Assembly (NCBI GenBank): GCA_001692895.1
Contig: KV748229.1
Coordinates: forward strand, 867,112 to 931,111
Direction of reading: 5' to 3'
Length of the DNA stretch: 64,000 bases
Source of the DNA: Cenococcum geophilum 1.58
Lineage: Eukaryota > Ascomycota > Dothideomycetes > Gloniales > Gloniaceae
This document shows positions 44,339 to 56,038 of this stretch, in pieces. Numbering within the stretch: position 1 is the first letter of the stretch; the number at the start of each line of letters is the position of its first letter. The notes beneath the pieces are model-generated. The model did no database searches. It had not been told where the DNA came from and was given only the letters and a program-made list of their open reading frames with translations. Made by a program: the position numbers and the translations under genes.

Positions 44339-47300
44339 ATGGAGAGATACAAGGTCACTGTGACCATTGATAGAAAAGAAACTCGTCTTCTCATCCCGAT
44401 GCTACCAGCCTCACCAGTCTCGTCCTTAGCCACTCAAGTCAAGTTGCGTATCGGCCGCCTTGGTATCGAGACAAATTCAACAGGATTCACTCTCCACCTT
44501 GAGCAAGCTGACGGTCCGATCCTTGATGCTGACGATTTGCTATCTGATGTACTTCCAAATCCGAAGAATGAGAGGCTCTATGCTACTCCCTCTCACTTCG
44601 AGCTTGGTCCTAACCACCCTCATAGTCATCAGGTCAGTCCACTTTAGAACCAATGACATATTCATGCAAAGACGGATGGGCCAAATGGTTCTTACTCCGT
44701 TTTTAAACCCTTATTAGAACAAGGCTGACACATTTGCAAATACAGACGTCACATGACACCAGTTCCCGAACTTCAGGAGGGGCAGAGCCAATTGGAAGTT
44801 ATGAAGAGCTCAAAGTACGGGTCATTACTCCCACTTTGGCTCGAGCTGAGAAAGACTTCCGCTCAATCCCACTGCTTCCCGGCCATACCATCACCACAAA
44901 TACTACGCTTCGGGAACTCAAGACTAATATCGCGAAATATCTTGGCGTATCCACGGCTAACGATCTCCATGAATATGATGATTTGGAATGCAACTGTTCT
45001 TTCGCACGACATATCGACGAGCGTGGAGGTTTGAATCAACCAGATGTAGAGACTTTGCAAGCAATGACCAGCCTCATCGTGGTTCACGGCAAGAACAAGG
45101 TCACCTGTCTTCAGACACCAAATAACTCCAAAGCATTATTGCTAGACCAGGTTCGCATCCAGCTCCCACGTCAGACCTTCGGAAAGAAAACTCTAGTTAT
45201 TGGTGGCCTCGAGGCTCCAGATAGCATGCAAGTACCGTTCCTTTGTTGAGTCAGTCTATTGTTAATTCTCCACCACATAGGTATTTGAAACTCCCTGTTA
45301 TCTCGATATGTTCTCCAAAGCGCCATGGTGAACACAGCCGATCAAGTCTCCCAGAAATAGGGACCTCGTCTCCATATGTGCCAAATCCTCGAAATATTAC
45401 TTTCCTAGACCTCCACACGGCGGAAGCGCCGATTGAACTGTCTCCGGCTAACATGGATCTTACAATGGATCAACTGTGTCTTAAAGATTGCACTATTAAC
45501 GGCGTGCTTAATATCTATACTGTCGAGCGGAAGGCTTTTCAAGATAGTGCAGAGGAATCTTCTGGCAAGGATGGCATTTTCGGGGACAGTGCTGCTTGGG
45601 TACGTGCATTTCGTCCATTTAGGGGACATCTTGCTACCCATTCTAACATAATCTACGTTCTATACAGCAAGATTTATGCTCATCAGCTAATCTGTTTTCC
45701 GTAGGAGCACCCGGTTTCTCAGTCAGAACGTGGTCGAGCTATGATGCTGTCTTCTCTTCGTGTCTTTGCCGAGCTCGTTGGTGCTAAAAACATGGAAATT
45801 CCTTCGCAAGACGCCATCTTGCATATTTTCAATTTGCTTACGCGATTCCCTCCAGCTGTTAGAACAGTCCACATTCTGATGAGCGGCAAGTCACCTCGGT
45901 CATGTGAGCGCGCAGCCCTAACTCAAGCTCTCTATGAAGTTCTTAAAGATGTGGTACCGCGACCTCTTATCAAATCTAACAATGGTCGAATCTTTGAGGG
46001 AGCTCGTCTTTTGTTCGGCCTTGTTATGGAGAAAGCCAAGCATTTAAAGATTTCTGCTAGGGACCAGGATAGTTCGCCTTACATGAGCTCCATGAAAGTT
46101 CTTGATCTTCGAAACACATTTACGATGGAGCCCATCGCGAGACCTATTCAGACAGCTGATGGCTTGGTTGAAGAAGGATTCTACGAAGCGCTCCGAGATG
46201 GCGGGGTTTTGAACTGGACTGATGGTATGAAGTTACCTCCGCTGCTGGCTATAGATGCAAAGACAAAAAGAACGGTTCTATTGTGTGGAGGTGTAATCTC
46301 ACAAGTCACAATATTTGACATGGACTCATTAAATGCCATGACTCGATATGCCGATGGTGGGGACGTAGATCGAGTTATTGTTTCGAAAGAACTCGCAGAT
46401 ATTCAGCACCTTGCAGCCCTATGTAGCCGAAATAAGCTAGGGGTTCTACCACCGTCGACTCTCCCATCCGCAGAACATCCTGCATTAACCTTGGATCGCG
46501 AAGGCCTCCTTGCTGTCTACGTTGGAAGGCCTGCCTGTGCTACTCCCGGAAAAGATATCGCTATCTTTCGGCCAACTAGGGGCGGAGAAGAGCATGTTGA
46601 TGTTTCCATCATAACTCAGCTTTTAATACCGATTCTTGAGAAACGAAATGCAGACGGAACGGCAATATTCGACGCCTTTGGGGATCAGAATCGACAGCTT
46701 AAGGATCCCGACGAAATTATTATGCTATGTGTTGACTGTAGTGGCAGCATGATGGAACCGAGTGACTTCCTCGAAATTTCAGGTGGAGACAGTCCAACCA
46801 GCTCTGATATAGATGGGTTTCTAATCGAGAGCGAGGATGAGGATTCGATGAGTGTGGATGACGGTGAAAACGCTATCGGTTTGATGACGCTTGACGAATT
46901 GAAAGGTGAGATTCCAATTAGTTCTAGCATGGGGGCGGTTCAACGTTCCACGTTGGCGACTATTATATCACAACAAAAGCTGATAACGAATAGCCTGGCT
47001 TGGGGAGTCCGACTCATTTTCCGACATGCTGTTAATCGTTAGGAGTGGGGCGACTACCTCAATTCGTCGCAGAAATGCTCAGAAGGTTCTCCAGATCATG
47101 AGTGGACTTACGTCTCAAGAATTAAAAGGACTAACTGCACAGTTGGGGAAACTAAAGATCACCTCCACAAGGCACCAGTACCGTAGTCAAGCTGAGTCTT
47201 TGGAGAGTAGAATTGCAAAGCTCAAGGATCTAAATGCGCACCTAAATCGACAAAGGGACCTGGAAGCGCTTTGTGATTTTTTAGTCTACCGCGCTGAAAA

Positions 47301-49784
47301 TTCCGAGATTCTCGATGAGCCACTCACTTGGAGAATAGGGGATGCAGTACCACGAGTGCCGAAGGCAGTACCAGATACAACATCCAGCGCTCTGGCTCGA
47401 GTAAAATATTCCATCCCACCTGAATATCTCTGCCCAATCTCGCAAGAGCTTCTTGAAGACCCTGTTATTTCTTGCGATGAGTTCACTTTTGAACGTAAGA
47501 ATATCGAACGATGGTTTCAAATGCGTCAATCATCGCCACTTACGGGACTGGCACTGGAAAATACAGACTTACGGTACAACGGAAGAATTGCCAATGCCGT
47601 CAAGACTTGGGTTGAGGCAACTGATATTCTTGACGCAGCTAAATCTGCTGCGTATCCGGATACGTCTTTACTAGAAAACGCCCAAGCATCTAATGATGCA
47701 GAGGTTTACAAAGTAGAATTCCTAGGCCCCTTGGGGTCTTTCAGCACACTCATCGTCCCATCCCTTACTCTTGAGGACCTCTACCTGGTAGCTTTCAGGG
47801 GGATGAAAGGACGACATGTCAAGTTTGAACTACACAGCAAGAACACGTTTCTGGAGCCATCCGAAGACCTGTCAATCGCATCGACTAACGTTCGCAATGA
47901 ATCCGTTGTACATATAACTGTTCAAGATAGCCCATCAGCCGCTAATTCCGCCAGTGCGGGCGCTGGTGCTGGCTCAAACCGTGAGTTCGAAGAATTGTGC
48001 CTTGTGAAAATTTACCATGGTTATAGCAACGTCGTAACTTCGTATTGGGTCCCTATAACGACGACAAAAACATTGGCCTCTGTCATTTTCCGATACTGGA
48101 CGGAGATGTTCAAACGCGGCTCTCCAATACCCCAGGAATTTGTCTTATGGACAAATTTAGTTGACGAAGGAGATTCAAGGTTCGTTGGCCAAACGCAAGA
48201 TCACTGGGAGCCTCTTTCAAAGTTTTTCAACCCCTGGAACGCTACCGGGAAGCTACGTGAGGAGTTGGTTTATGATAAGAAGAACCGCACCGCAAACGAT
48301 GACTCTGACGACGAAGAGATGGACGAAGACGTTGATCAAGCTCAGCCGCTAGTTCTAAAGATCGATTTGGGCTATGAACCATCTAAGCCTAATACTAAGA
48401 CACTCTCAAGGCTGGATGTTTTGAAGCAAATGTTCGATGCATTTGTCAATAGGCTTCTGGCGTACAATTTTCAGACCCATATGGGATTGATCACATTTCA
48501 CTCTACTACGAAAGTGTCTCAGAGTATAACTCACGCTGTCGAGAATTTTCGGCATAAGCTCAATGATATGACGGCTTCAGGGGACACCTCTCTATGGGAT
48601 GCACTAGCACTCGCCAATGATCAGTTGAACCAATACGCTTCGAAGTTCCCCTCCGCTAAGAAGCGAATTATCTGTCTTTCAGACGGCATGNACACGAACT
48701 CGGATAAGCGTGCGCATGAAATATCTTATAGCCTTTTGCAAAGCAAGGTTGTTGTAGATTCGTTCTGTTTAGGAGATGTAGATAATGAGGATCTCCGAAC
48801 AGTCGCCTACTTAAGCGGTGGATATAAGTTTCAACCAGAGTCCCTTGAACAGGCAATGGCAATTTGTGAGATGGAGCCAGTCCTCAGTCAGTTGGAACGC
48901 CCTGACATCGTTCTACCACGTGCATCCCAGGTTCACACATATGATACGCAGTTGAGGTTCATTTGGGCCAGAGAGAAAGCAATTCCAGAGACTGTCACTC
49001 GCGATGAATTCCCCGAGCGCAAGACGCATCCGAACTTCGATGATCGTTTCGTTGAGCTTACTACTATTGTGAAGTCGAACAGTTCCAGCACCGGTAGATC
49101 TTGGACTGGCTTGAGTTCGGACCGCTCGAATGCGAACCTGAGGACGAGTAGAATATTGACCGAGATCCGCAATATCGTTGCCAATCCCCACCCCCACTAT
49201 GACATCTACGTTTCAGAGTCGAATATGGCGTTTTGGAAGGTTGTGATGCAGGGTGTAAGTATCAAAGAGCCGCACTTTGTACATACCTATTGGTCCTAAC
49301 TGTCTCATAGCCGCCAGAGAGTGCTTATGCTGATGGAGTGTTCGTACTCTACCTTGACATGGAAGAAAATTACCCTGCTTTCCCGCCAAAGGGCCGATTC
49401 AGCACTCCGATTTACCATCCGAATATCAATCGTCATGGCAGGATCTGCCATAGCATCCTGGATCGTATGTATCAGTCTCGCTTTATGACACTATTTGACA
49501 TGTGCTGATTCTGGAAACATAGGTAACTGGACTTCTGACACCACAAACCTCCAGGTTATCAATACGATCTACTCACTCCTTCTTGTCCCCGAATTTAGTG
49601 ACCCAATGTGAGTATTTTCTTCCTTGCTGGCGAATATTTTTCGCTGACATCTGATAGCAACGCTGTGGTTACCCTTGACTACCATTGGGACGAGGTTCAA
49701 TTTAAAGACGAAGTCAAAGAACATATCATAAAGCACGCTACGACTACAAGGGCAGAATGGAGGGCGGTGCTTCTCGAAGAATGA
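44339..49784 (+). CDS. giant E2-E3 hybrid: ubiquitin-like folds, split VWA, U-box and C-terminal UBC domain
   Basis: Inferred exons: 44339-44632, 44746-45227, 45281-45599, 45705-49254, 49311-49464, 49523-49607 and 49658-49784, about 1,670 aa. In order: a beta-grasp ubiquitin-like fold (residues ~3-80, YKVTVTIDRKETRLLIPM); a second (~118-220); a mixed region; the VWA MIDAS start (IIMLCVDCSGSM, D709, S711, S713); an acidic segment and coiled coil; a U-box (~933-1005, IPPEYLCPISQELLEDPVIS); another ubiquitin-like fold (~1031-1108); the rest of the VWA (FDAFVNRLL, GDTSLWDALALA, RIICLSDGM); and an E2 domain (~1510-1670). The E2 keeps YHPNINRHGRICHSIL, so the HPN motif and Cys1594 are present. Oddities: the second intron uses GC-AG; the frame moves by +1 between 46985 and 47042; base 48691 is N. 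Substrate unknown. Confidence 0.82.
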
Positions 49785-50456
49785 GAGTTGCGTATCTAAT
49801 GCCGTATATGGGATTTCCCACATCTGGCTATGCTAAACGTATTGCAGTTGATGGTGGTGGTAAGTACTGATTGACAGCATAGATCATGGATAGTTCTGCG
49901 CAGCGCGGCGGCTGAGTCGTCGGGGATTGGTGGTTTCTGTTTAGCTAGCTGGAGCTGATGAATGAGCATGAAGGTCGTGGGAAAAAGGGTACCTCTTCTC
50001 TTAAGGTTTAAACGCCTGTCTTTCGACTCTAGCGCATGTGAAATTCTATTCATATTTTCCCATTCTGTTCCGCACAAATGGCAGAGTCGTGATTTATTTG
50101 TGTTGTGGACGGTCCGCTAACTAAGCGGAAGCTTATCGGGCCTCGACACAGGGGTTCGCGTTTGAGTCGTTACTAAAAATACACAAGGTTGACTGAGCCA
50201 TGGATTTCAGATTGGAGCCGAGAATTTCGCAGCCATGGCTGTGTCGAACCGGATTCGGAAGACAATTCGTGGGTGGACGCTCAGCTCTGTGAGGCTGAAA
50301 ACACATTCACCTCCCTCTTCTCATGCTACTGGCTTTCTGTCATTACCAGCTCACCTTCCCTAGACCTCTTTTCTTATCATTACACCGTTCCTTCTATCTC
50401 TAAACACCTCCCTGACGACCAGACGTTCACTTCGCTCCTGATTCCTCATACTCGAG
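49785..50456. other. intergenic region
   Basis: This holds the 3' side of the E2-E3 gene and the promoter of the MARVEL gene. A plus frame at 50189-50563 overlaps the MARVEL start in another phase and shows no domain. Confidence 0.4.
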
Positions 50457-51532
50457 ATGCGGATCCCGCAGAGTTACATACAGAAATGCAAGACCGTCGC
50501 ACACGTTTTCCAAGCCATCTTTATCTTCATTGGGGGATGCATCACTCTGGCCGTCTTTACTAAGGATGGGACAACCGGTGGAGCATCGAAGTGGTACTTT
50601 GCCTTGGTATACATCTCCTTCTCAGCTCAGCGTTTATCGCTAACAAGAGCCCTGGCAGTGTTTTTTGACCATCCCGGCCCTTATATACCTCGTCATGGTC
50701 CCAATGTGGACTCGAGCTATCAGATTCGCAAATGCGTATGCCTTCGTTGCAGTTGATGTCTTATACACAAGTAACACTAGCTCCATACCAGCTTTGATAT
50801 TCAGATATGCTGAGTGTTATCGTTAGTCTTTTGGTTTTCAGCCTTTATCGCGATCGCATTTTGGAACAGCAAAGGTATTCGACAGGGTGCCATAGATAAG
50901 AAGATTGACAAGAATTCTGGTAATTGCACTACTTTCGCGTACGGCCCGGAGGGCAAGTGCAAGCTCAGCCGTGCGACATTTGGCTTCGGTGTTGTGATCT
51001 GGTGAGCCTTCCATCAATTCGTCTCAAATGCCCAGACCCCATTTGGGATTGCATCGAGTTCGAATTGAATGGTCGCTAACTCGGACGCTTTGTCTACAGG
51101 ATCCTCTTCGTCATCACTAGCTGCATCTCTGCCTACTACCTCGTCAAATTCCGCCAGACTGGTGAAATCCCCGGCCTAAAAACAGACCCTCACCAAGCTG
51201 CCGGTGGCATCGAAGCTCAGACCAAAGATGCCTGGTCCGCCGATACACACGAGATCGATCACCCGAACGACGTCGAAGACGAGACACGTACCGAGCGGGG
51301 TGGGAACCAAGAAGAGGACGAATACGCTCTGTTACACTCTACAGATACCGATGAGGGAAGACACCCTGGTCGGCCGCTGAGCTGGGGCGAGGATAGGTAT
51401 GGAGGCCAACCAGCACCACCGTATGGGGCATATGAGGAGCAGCATATGCCAAGTGCAGTGAGCCCAGGGGGCTATGAAGAATATAGACAGGGCGGCGCGA
51501 ATTATAGCTTTAGCGGGGGCGAGCATAGATAA
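50457..51532 (+). CDS. MARVEL-domain four-helix membrane protein
   Basis: Four exons are inferred: 50457-50606, 50659-50770, 50827-51001 and 51100-51532, giving 290 codons (289 aa). Membrane helices in order: VFQAIFIFIGGCITLAVF; LTIPALIYLVMVPMW; AFVAVDVLYTI running into WFSAFIAIAFW; and FGFGVVIWILFVITSCISAY. The loop between helices 3 and 4 has two Cys (GNCTTFAYGPEGKC) and is probably extracytoplasmic. The spacing and the W-F-S-A-F-I-A motif match fungal MARVEL proteins, which lie in the plasma membrane or secretory vesicles. The ~120-residue tail is hydrophilic, acidic and Pro/Gly/Tyr-rich. An alternative acceptor at 50649 would add three residues to exon 2. Precise role unknown. Confidence 0.8.
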
Positions 51533-52010
51533 TTGACCTAGAACTAGGGCACTTGTAAAAGTTTGGTTGGCTTTGGCATGAGGGCCATCGAGGAGGTCTA
51601 AGCGTGTACCTGAGAGGAGCAAGGAGTAGAGTCTTGGAGTTTCTTGGGCATCTTTTCGACATCCTAGGCGCTTTAGCGACGTATCTTGTGTTTTTATCTT
51701 GGTGTCTCCATATAGGGGATGTTGGACGTGGAGTGGAGTAAGAAATCGCTCTCTGGTATATCAATGGATTAATCTAGAGATCCTGATTTGCAAAGATCTA
51801 AGGAGAGTTAGAGAACCAATGGCTCGCTAACCGTGTGCTATTGTTGTGCTTACTGCTATATTTCTGTTTCTTACAGGCCTATTCTATCCGATCTGTAACC
51901 CCATTTCAGCAGATCTCTCGCCTCGATGTCCTTTTCTTTCTCCATCAACTCATCGACATCCCAAGTTGCCGAGAGCAGTCTACCATTCTGCCACATCCTC
52001 TTCTCTTTCG
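51533..52010. other. convergent intergenic region
   Basis: 3' flanks of the MARVEL gene (plus) and the SDR remnant (minus). Nothing else is recognised. Confidence 0.4.
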
Positions 52011-52790
52011 TTAACCATACACAAAAACTGCCCAAAGCATCTGATCATTGACAAGATCTATGAAGGCATAAGAAACTCTTCGTTTCAGCGCTGGGAATAA
52101 TAAAAACCCAACTTACATTTCTTGAAGCATTCTGGACTCCCCTTCGCCATCTCCGTAGCCACGGCTCCCGGATGTACTGCCACCGCAAACAACCCCTCAT
52201 TCCCGTACTGCTCCACTAAGAACTCGACGAATCTGCTCTGCACAGACTTACTCAGGCAGTACCCTGTGTTCGCAATGGGCCCTCTGATGATACACGCGGC
52301 CATTGAGCCTATGGCAATGAACGATTTCACACCACCTTCGGCTCTTCGAAGGAGCGGAGGAAAATAGTGGGCAGCGATGCATGTTCCTTGAATATTAACA
52401 TCAAATGCTCTCTGGAAATCTGCAGGATCACCGTCCTCGACACGGAGGATAACGGGGCTGGAGAAGCCGGAGTTGGTAACCAGTACGTCAAGCTTGTCAA
52501 ACTCCCTTGTTACGCAATCAGCTAAGTTAGCTACACTATCCGCCAAAACGATATCGCAATCCACCTTCAGCGTGCGGATGGAGGGGTTGATATCTTGCAC
52601 GTGGCGCTCTACATCTTCCAATTGATCCGCAGACCACGCAGCTAGAACGAGGCTGCTGGCACCAGCGAGGGCGTATGCGTATGCAATTGAAGCACCAATG
52701 CCATAGGAGGCTCCAATGATGCAGACCACGAATGGGATGGGAGTGTGACCCCAGCGGGGTCTGTAGACGTCGTGGGCTTAGAGTGGATTG
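52011..52790 (-). pseudogene. short-chain dehydrogenase/reductase with damaged 5' end
   Basis: The main frame (52729-52117) encodes a classical SDR: cofactor loop IIGASYGIGASIA, a central NSGFS in place of the usual NAG, active-site Ser in FIAIGSMAA and the Tyr-x-x-x-Lys pair in YCLSK, then VAVHPGAVATEMAKGSPE. An intron (52116-52091) leads to a short last exon ending at 52011. The 5' end is the problem. The frame has no ATG before the cofactor loop. The expected N-terminal leader (TDNFTTTIHSKPTTSTDPAG) lies just upstream in another phase, after an ATG followed by a TAA two codons later. I see no intron that repairs this, so the gene is probably inactive although its catalytic residues survive. 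Substrate unknown. Confidence 0.55.
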
Positions 52791-53575
52791 TTGTGGTGAA
52801 GTTGTCGGTTAAGCGGACATTTGGGGTTCTCGGGGGTATTTTGAAGCTTATTTTATCTGTTTGAGACCTGGACTCTAGGTGTGCCGAGTAGTTTGTATAG
52901 CCAATTGCGTTGTGGAGGTGGGGAATCAGGGTCCGAAGGGTCGTGACCCCGCGCTTGGACGCGAATCCTCCAAGCGCGTCGGACTATACTTTTACGTCAC
53001 GCTCATTTTGAGGTGAACTATTGCTCCAATCACCTTTATCTTTATCCGATCATACAAAAAGATATCTCGGGGACTATTATACAGTACCAATGAGGTGTTA
53101 GTAGAACTGCCGGCTATGTATGCTTTTTCTTAGTATTAGATGTCCGGAGATTCTCTTGGAATGATTTGCAGCTTATTCATCTGGACCGCTGAAGTTTTTG
53201 ACAGGCTTCTTCCGCATGCTTGAATATCACCCTGCCTTGTGGCTTTCAGCGCCCAATATTCATGTTCATCTGGACTCTGTGCCGCTGCATCCCATGGTTC
53301 TCGTACGGCTGTCAAATGCTTCGTAAGCGCTCCAGTTCTGTCTTCCGGTATCTATTCTTGACCACGCCTTCGAAATGGGGTAAGGCCTACTTAATATAGA
53401 GCTCTCTGAAAACATCTTTGAAGCATCTTAGGCATCTTAACTACTAGCCAACCCATTTTGTGAAGCACTCTTGTTGTGGTAAACGATATCAAACATCGAC
53501 CTTCGAATCTGTTATAGACGCTACTGAATTACCAGATTATTTCCACTAGTTATCGCCGACTCTGAATTAACCGTT
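52791..53575. other. intergenic region
   Basis: About 785 bp between two divergent genes. No frame with recognisable features; presumably promoters. Confidence 0.4.
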
Positions 53576-55043
53576 ATGGAAGCTGCTAGCAAGCCGGAGC
53601 AATACGACGCACTTATCGTTGGAAGCGGTGCTGCAGGAAAATTCATTTCTTGGAGCATTAGTTCTACCGGAAAACGTGTTGCACTTGTAGAAAGACGCTG
53701 GGTGGGCGGTTCTTGTCCAAACGTTGCTTGCCTACCAAGCAAGAACGTCATTCACTCCGCAGCGATAGCACATGATGCTCGCAATTCGGTCACATCTGGA
53801 ATGTTACTTTCCAGTACACCTCAAATCGACATGGCCGTTGTCCGAGAGCGAAAACGGGAGATGGTCCGAGGATTAGTCGAAATGCACGAAGGTAGCTTCA
53901 AAGGTAGCGGTGTAGAATTCATTTGGGGGTAAGATATTAAAGGATGTTACAATTAGTCTCCTTTTAATAATTAACTCTACTAGCAATGCTAAATTTATTG
54001 CCCCGAAGACTATTGTGGTCGAGACTTCAGATAGCAAGACGCGAACTCTAGCTGCAGAAACCATCATTATTAGCACTGGCTCTCGTGCTACTATTGATGA
54101 CACTCCAGGCCTCAGGGAGTCAGACCCACTTACCCACATAGAGATTCTGGAGATGGATAAAATCCCCACGCATCTCGTCATCCTTGGCGGTGGCTATGTT
54201 GGTCTTGAATTTGCCCAGGCTATGCGACGTCTTGGTTCGGATGTCAGTGTCGTTGAACGCAATAACCGTATTCTAAAACATGAAGACGAGGACATTTCTT
54301 CTTCGCTCACAGATATTCTAAAGCGGGAAGGAATCCGTTTCTATCCCTCTACTACCGTCTCAAAAGTTACTGGACGTTCTGGCGAGTCTATCGCGCTCAC
54401 TGGTAAGCGGTCTGATCAGCCATTTGAGATCACCGGCAGCCACCTCCTTGTAGCCAGCGGTAGGACACCGAATACCGATGGCCTTGGTCTTGAGTCTACT
54501 GGCGTATCTTTAACACCGAAGGGCCATGTCCAGGTCGACGAGTACCTCCGCACTACCTCACCAGGTGTCTTCGCTGTTGGAGACTGCGCTGGTTCTCCCC
54601 ACTTCACTCACATAGCCATCGACGATTTCCGCATTGTCCGAGACTTCCTAGCAGGCAAGACACCACTCCGTTCAACTACAAACCGCCAAGTTCCCTACAC
54701 TCTCTTCACCTCACCAGAACTGGCCCACGTCGGACTGAGTGAGGATGCCGCACGTCGTGATGGCATACCATACCGACTTTCTAAGCTCGATATGAAGTTT
54801 TTCCTTCGAACCCGGACGCTAGGTCAAACGGAAGGCTTTGCAAAAGCGCTTATTAGCACTACCGACGACAAGATCTTGGGTTTTACAGCGTTAGGCGCCG
54901 GGGCGGGGGAATTGCTGACGCCGGTACAGTTGGCCATGGCGGCTGGCTTGCCGTATACCAGCTTGGGGGACCTGATTGTGACGCATCCCACACTGTCAGA
55001 GGGATTAGCTGACTTGTTCTCAGCGCCTCCACAAAAGATATAA
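53576..55043 (+). CDS. class I pyridine nucleotide-disulfide oxidoreductase, mercuric-reductase-like
   Basis: Two exons (53576-53928 and 53984-55043) join in phase to 471 codons (470 aa). Landmarks: the FAD-binding loop YDALIVGSGAAGKFISW; the redox-active disulfide GGSCPNVACLPSK (C-x4-C); ISTGSRATI; the NAD(P)-binding loop LVILGGGYVGLEFAQAMRRL; the second FAD motif VFAVGDCAGSPHFTHIAIDD; and the dimer-interface His-Glu pair in THPTLSEGLADLF. This is the class I family of glutathione reductase, lipoamide dehydrogenase and mercuric reductase. The wide C-terminal similarity and the lack of an organelle leader favour the mercuric-reductase-like branch. The N-terminal metal-binding domain and C-terminal Cys-Cys pair of true MerA are absent, so mercury reduction is not implied. 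Confidence 0.88.
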
Positions 55044-55429
55044 GAATGATGCATATGTTATAAGATTTTGAGAGGTTTGATGTGCGGGAGTTAATATCTT
55101 CATCTATCTTGTTGAGTATAAGTTAGGAATTGTTGACTTCGGATCTAGAGACTTCAAATTTAGCGCGTAATATCTACTCTTAACATTATAGTAATTTGAG
55201 ATTACTCTGGCATGTGTTAAAGCCAACCCCAAGAATAATTATGCTTAAGAACATGCAGTATACAGCGTGTTATTTCTCCAGACTGAAAGCAAAAGAATAC
55301 AATTGAAATACCTGCCTATAAATCTGACTGTCTAGCCCAACCCATGAGCCTGTCCTACACTCCAAACGCCCGAAATGCAAGCCAACGCAGCATCTTCCTA
55401 CCTATGCGATACAAAACGCACGTCGGAAT
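55044..55429. other. convergent intergenic region
   Basis: An AT-rich gap of ~385 bp between the stops of the flavoprotein (plus) and sec72 (minus). No features are supported. Confidence 0.4.
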
Positions 55430-56038
55430 CTACCTTCCCTTTTTTAAAAGAGCAGCGTCGATATCCTTTTTCAGTCCCAGCAAATCCTGCTCACTAGCCT
55501 CAAACTCCAACGACTGCCCAATCCAGTCTCGCGCCTCCTCCAACCTTCCCATCTCCAGCAAACACTTCCCCCGCCTCCACCACGCCTTTGCGTTCCCGAC
55601 CTTCTTCATTTCCACACTGCATTCCGTGTCAACTGCGCCCTCCGGCCATTGCTGCAACGCCATGTGCGCCTGTGCACGATTTGCATAGAGTCCCGACACC
55701 TCCTCCCGCACCAGTCCCGACGGCTCCCAGGCGGGCCGACCCAGTGCCATATCAATGCCCAGGCTATACATGCGGATGGCGTCGGCGTGCTGGCCTTTGC
55801 GGAACGAGGTATTGCCCGTTTCGCGGAGCTTGCTCACTTGCGCGCTGCGTTTTGGGTTGACTGGGACTGGGGGCGGAGGAATGCCGTTTGGAGAGTCTAC
55901 GTTGAGGAGAGAGCGGTGTAGGGTATTGAGTTTGGCTAGTTCATCTTTGAGAGCTGACGGGGGGGTAGTTGTGGAGGATATGGCTTTGCTGGTTGGATCG
56001 AGGTGGAGGGGGAGCAGGGTGAAGGTTTCTTCTTCCAT
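55430..56038 (-). CDS. sec72: ER translocation complex subunit Sec72 (TPR protein)
   Basis: A single 202-aa frame. The N-terminus MEEETFTLLPLHLDPTSKAI matches fungal Sec72, followed by a Pro-rich stretch (GIPPPPVPVNPKRSAQV). A tetratricopeptide domain spans about residues 65-185: KLRETGNTSFRKGQHADAIR, SGLYANRAQAHMALQQWPEG and AWWRRGKCLLEMGRLEEARD. The end is LLKKGR. Sec72 binds Sec71/Sec63 on the ER membrane and recruits Hsp70 during post-translational protein translocation. Length and domain position agree with the family. The neighbouring sequence upstream (56237 on) belongs to a transposon, so the promoter is confined to about 200 bp. Confidence 0.88.
   Translation of the reverse strand: MEEETFTLLPLHLDPTSKAISSTTTPPSALKDELAKLNTLHRSLLNVDSPNGIPPPPVPVNPKRSAQVSKLRETGNTSFRKGQHADAIRMYSLGIDMALGRPAWEPSGLVREEVSGLYANRAQAHMALQQWPEGAVDTECSVEMKKVGNAKAWWRRGKCLLEMGRLEEARDWIGQSLEFEASEQDLLGLKKDIDAALLKKGR

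Noticed and set aside
50095-50180. Possible tRNA because of GGTTCG near 50150
   Set aside because: No matching A box, acceptor stem or anticodon arm could be folded.
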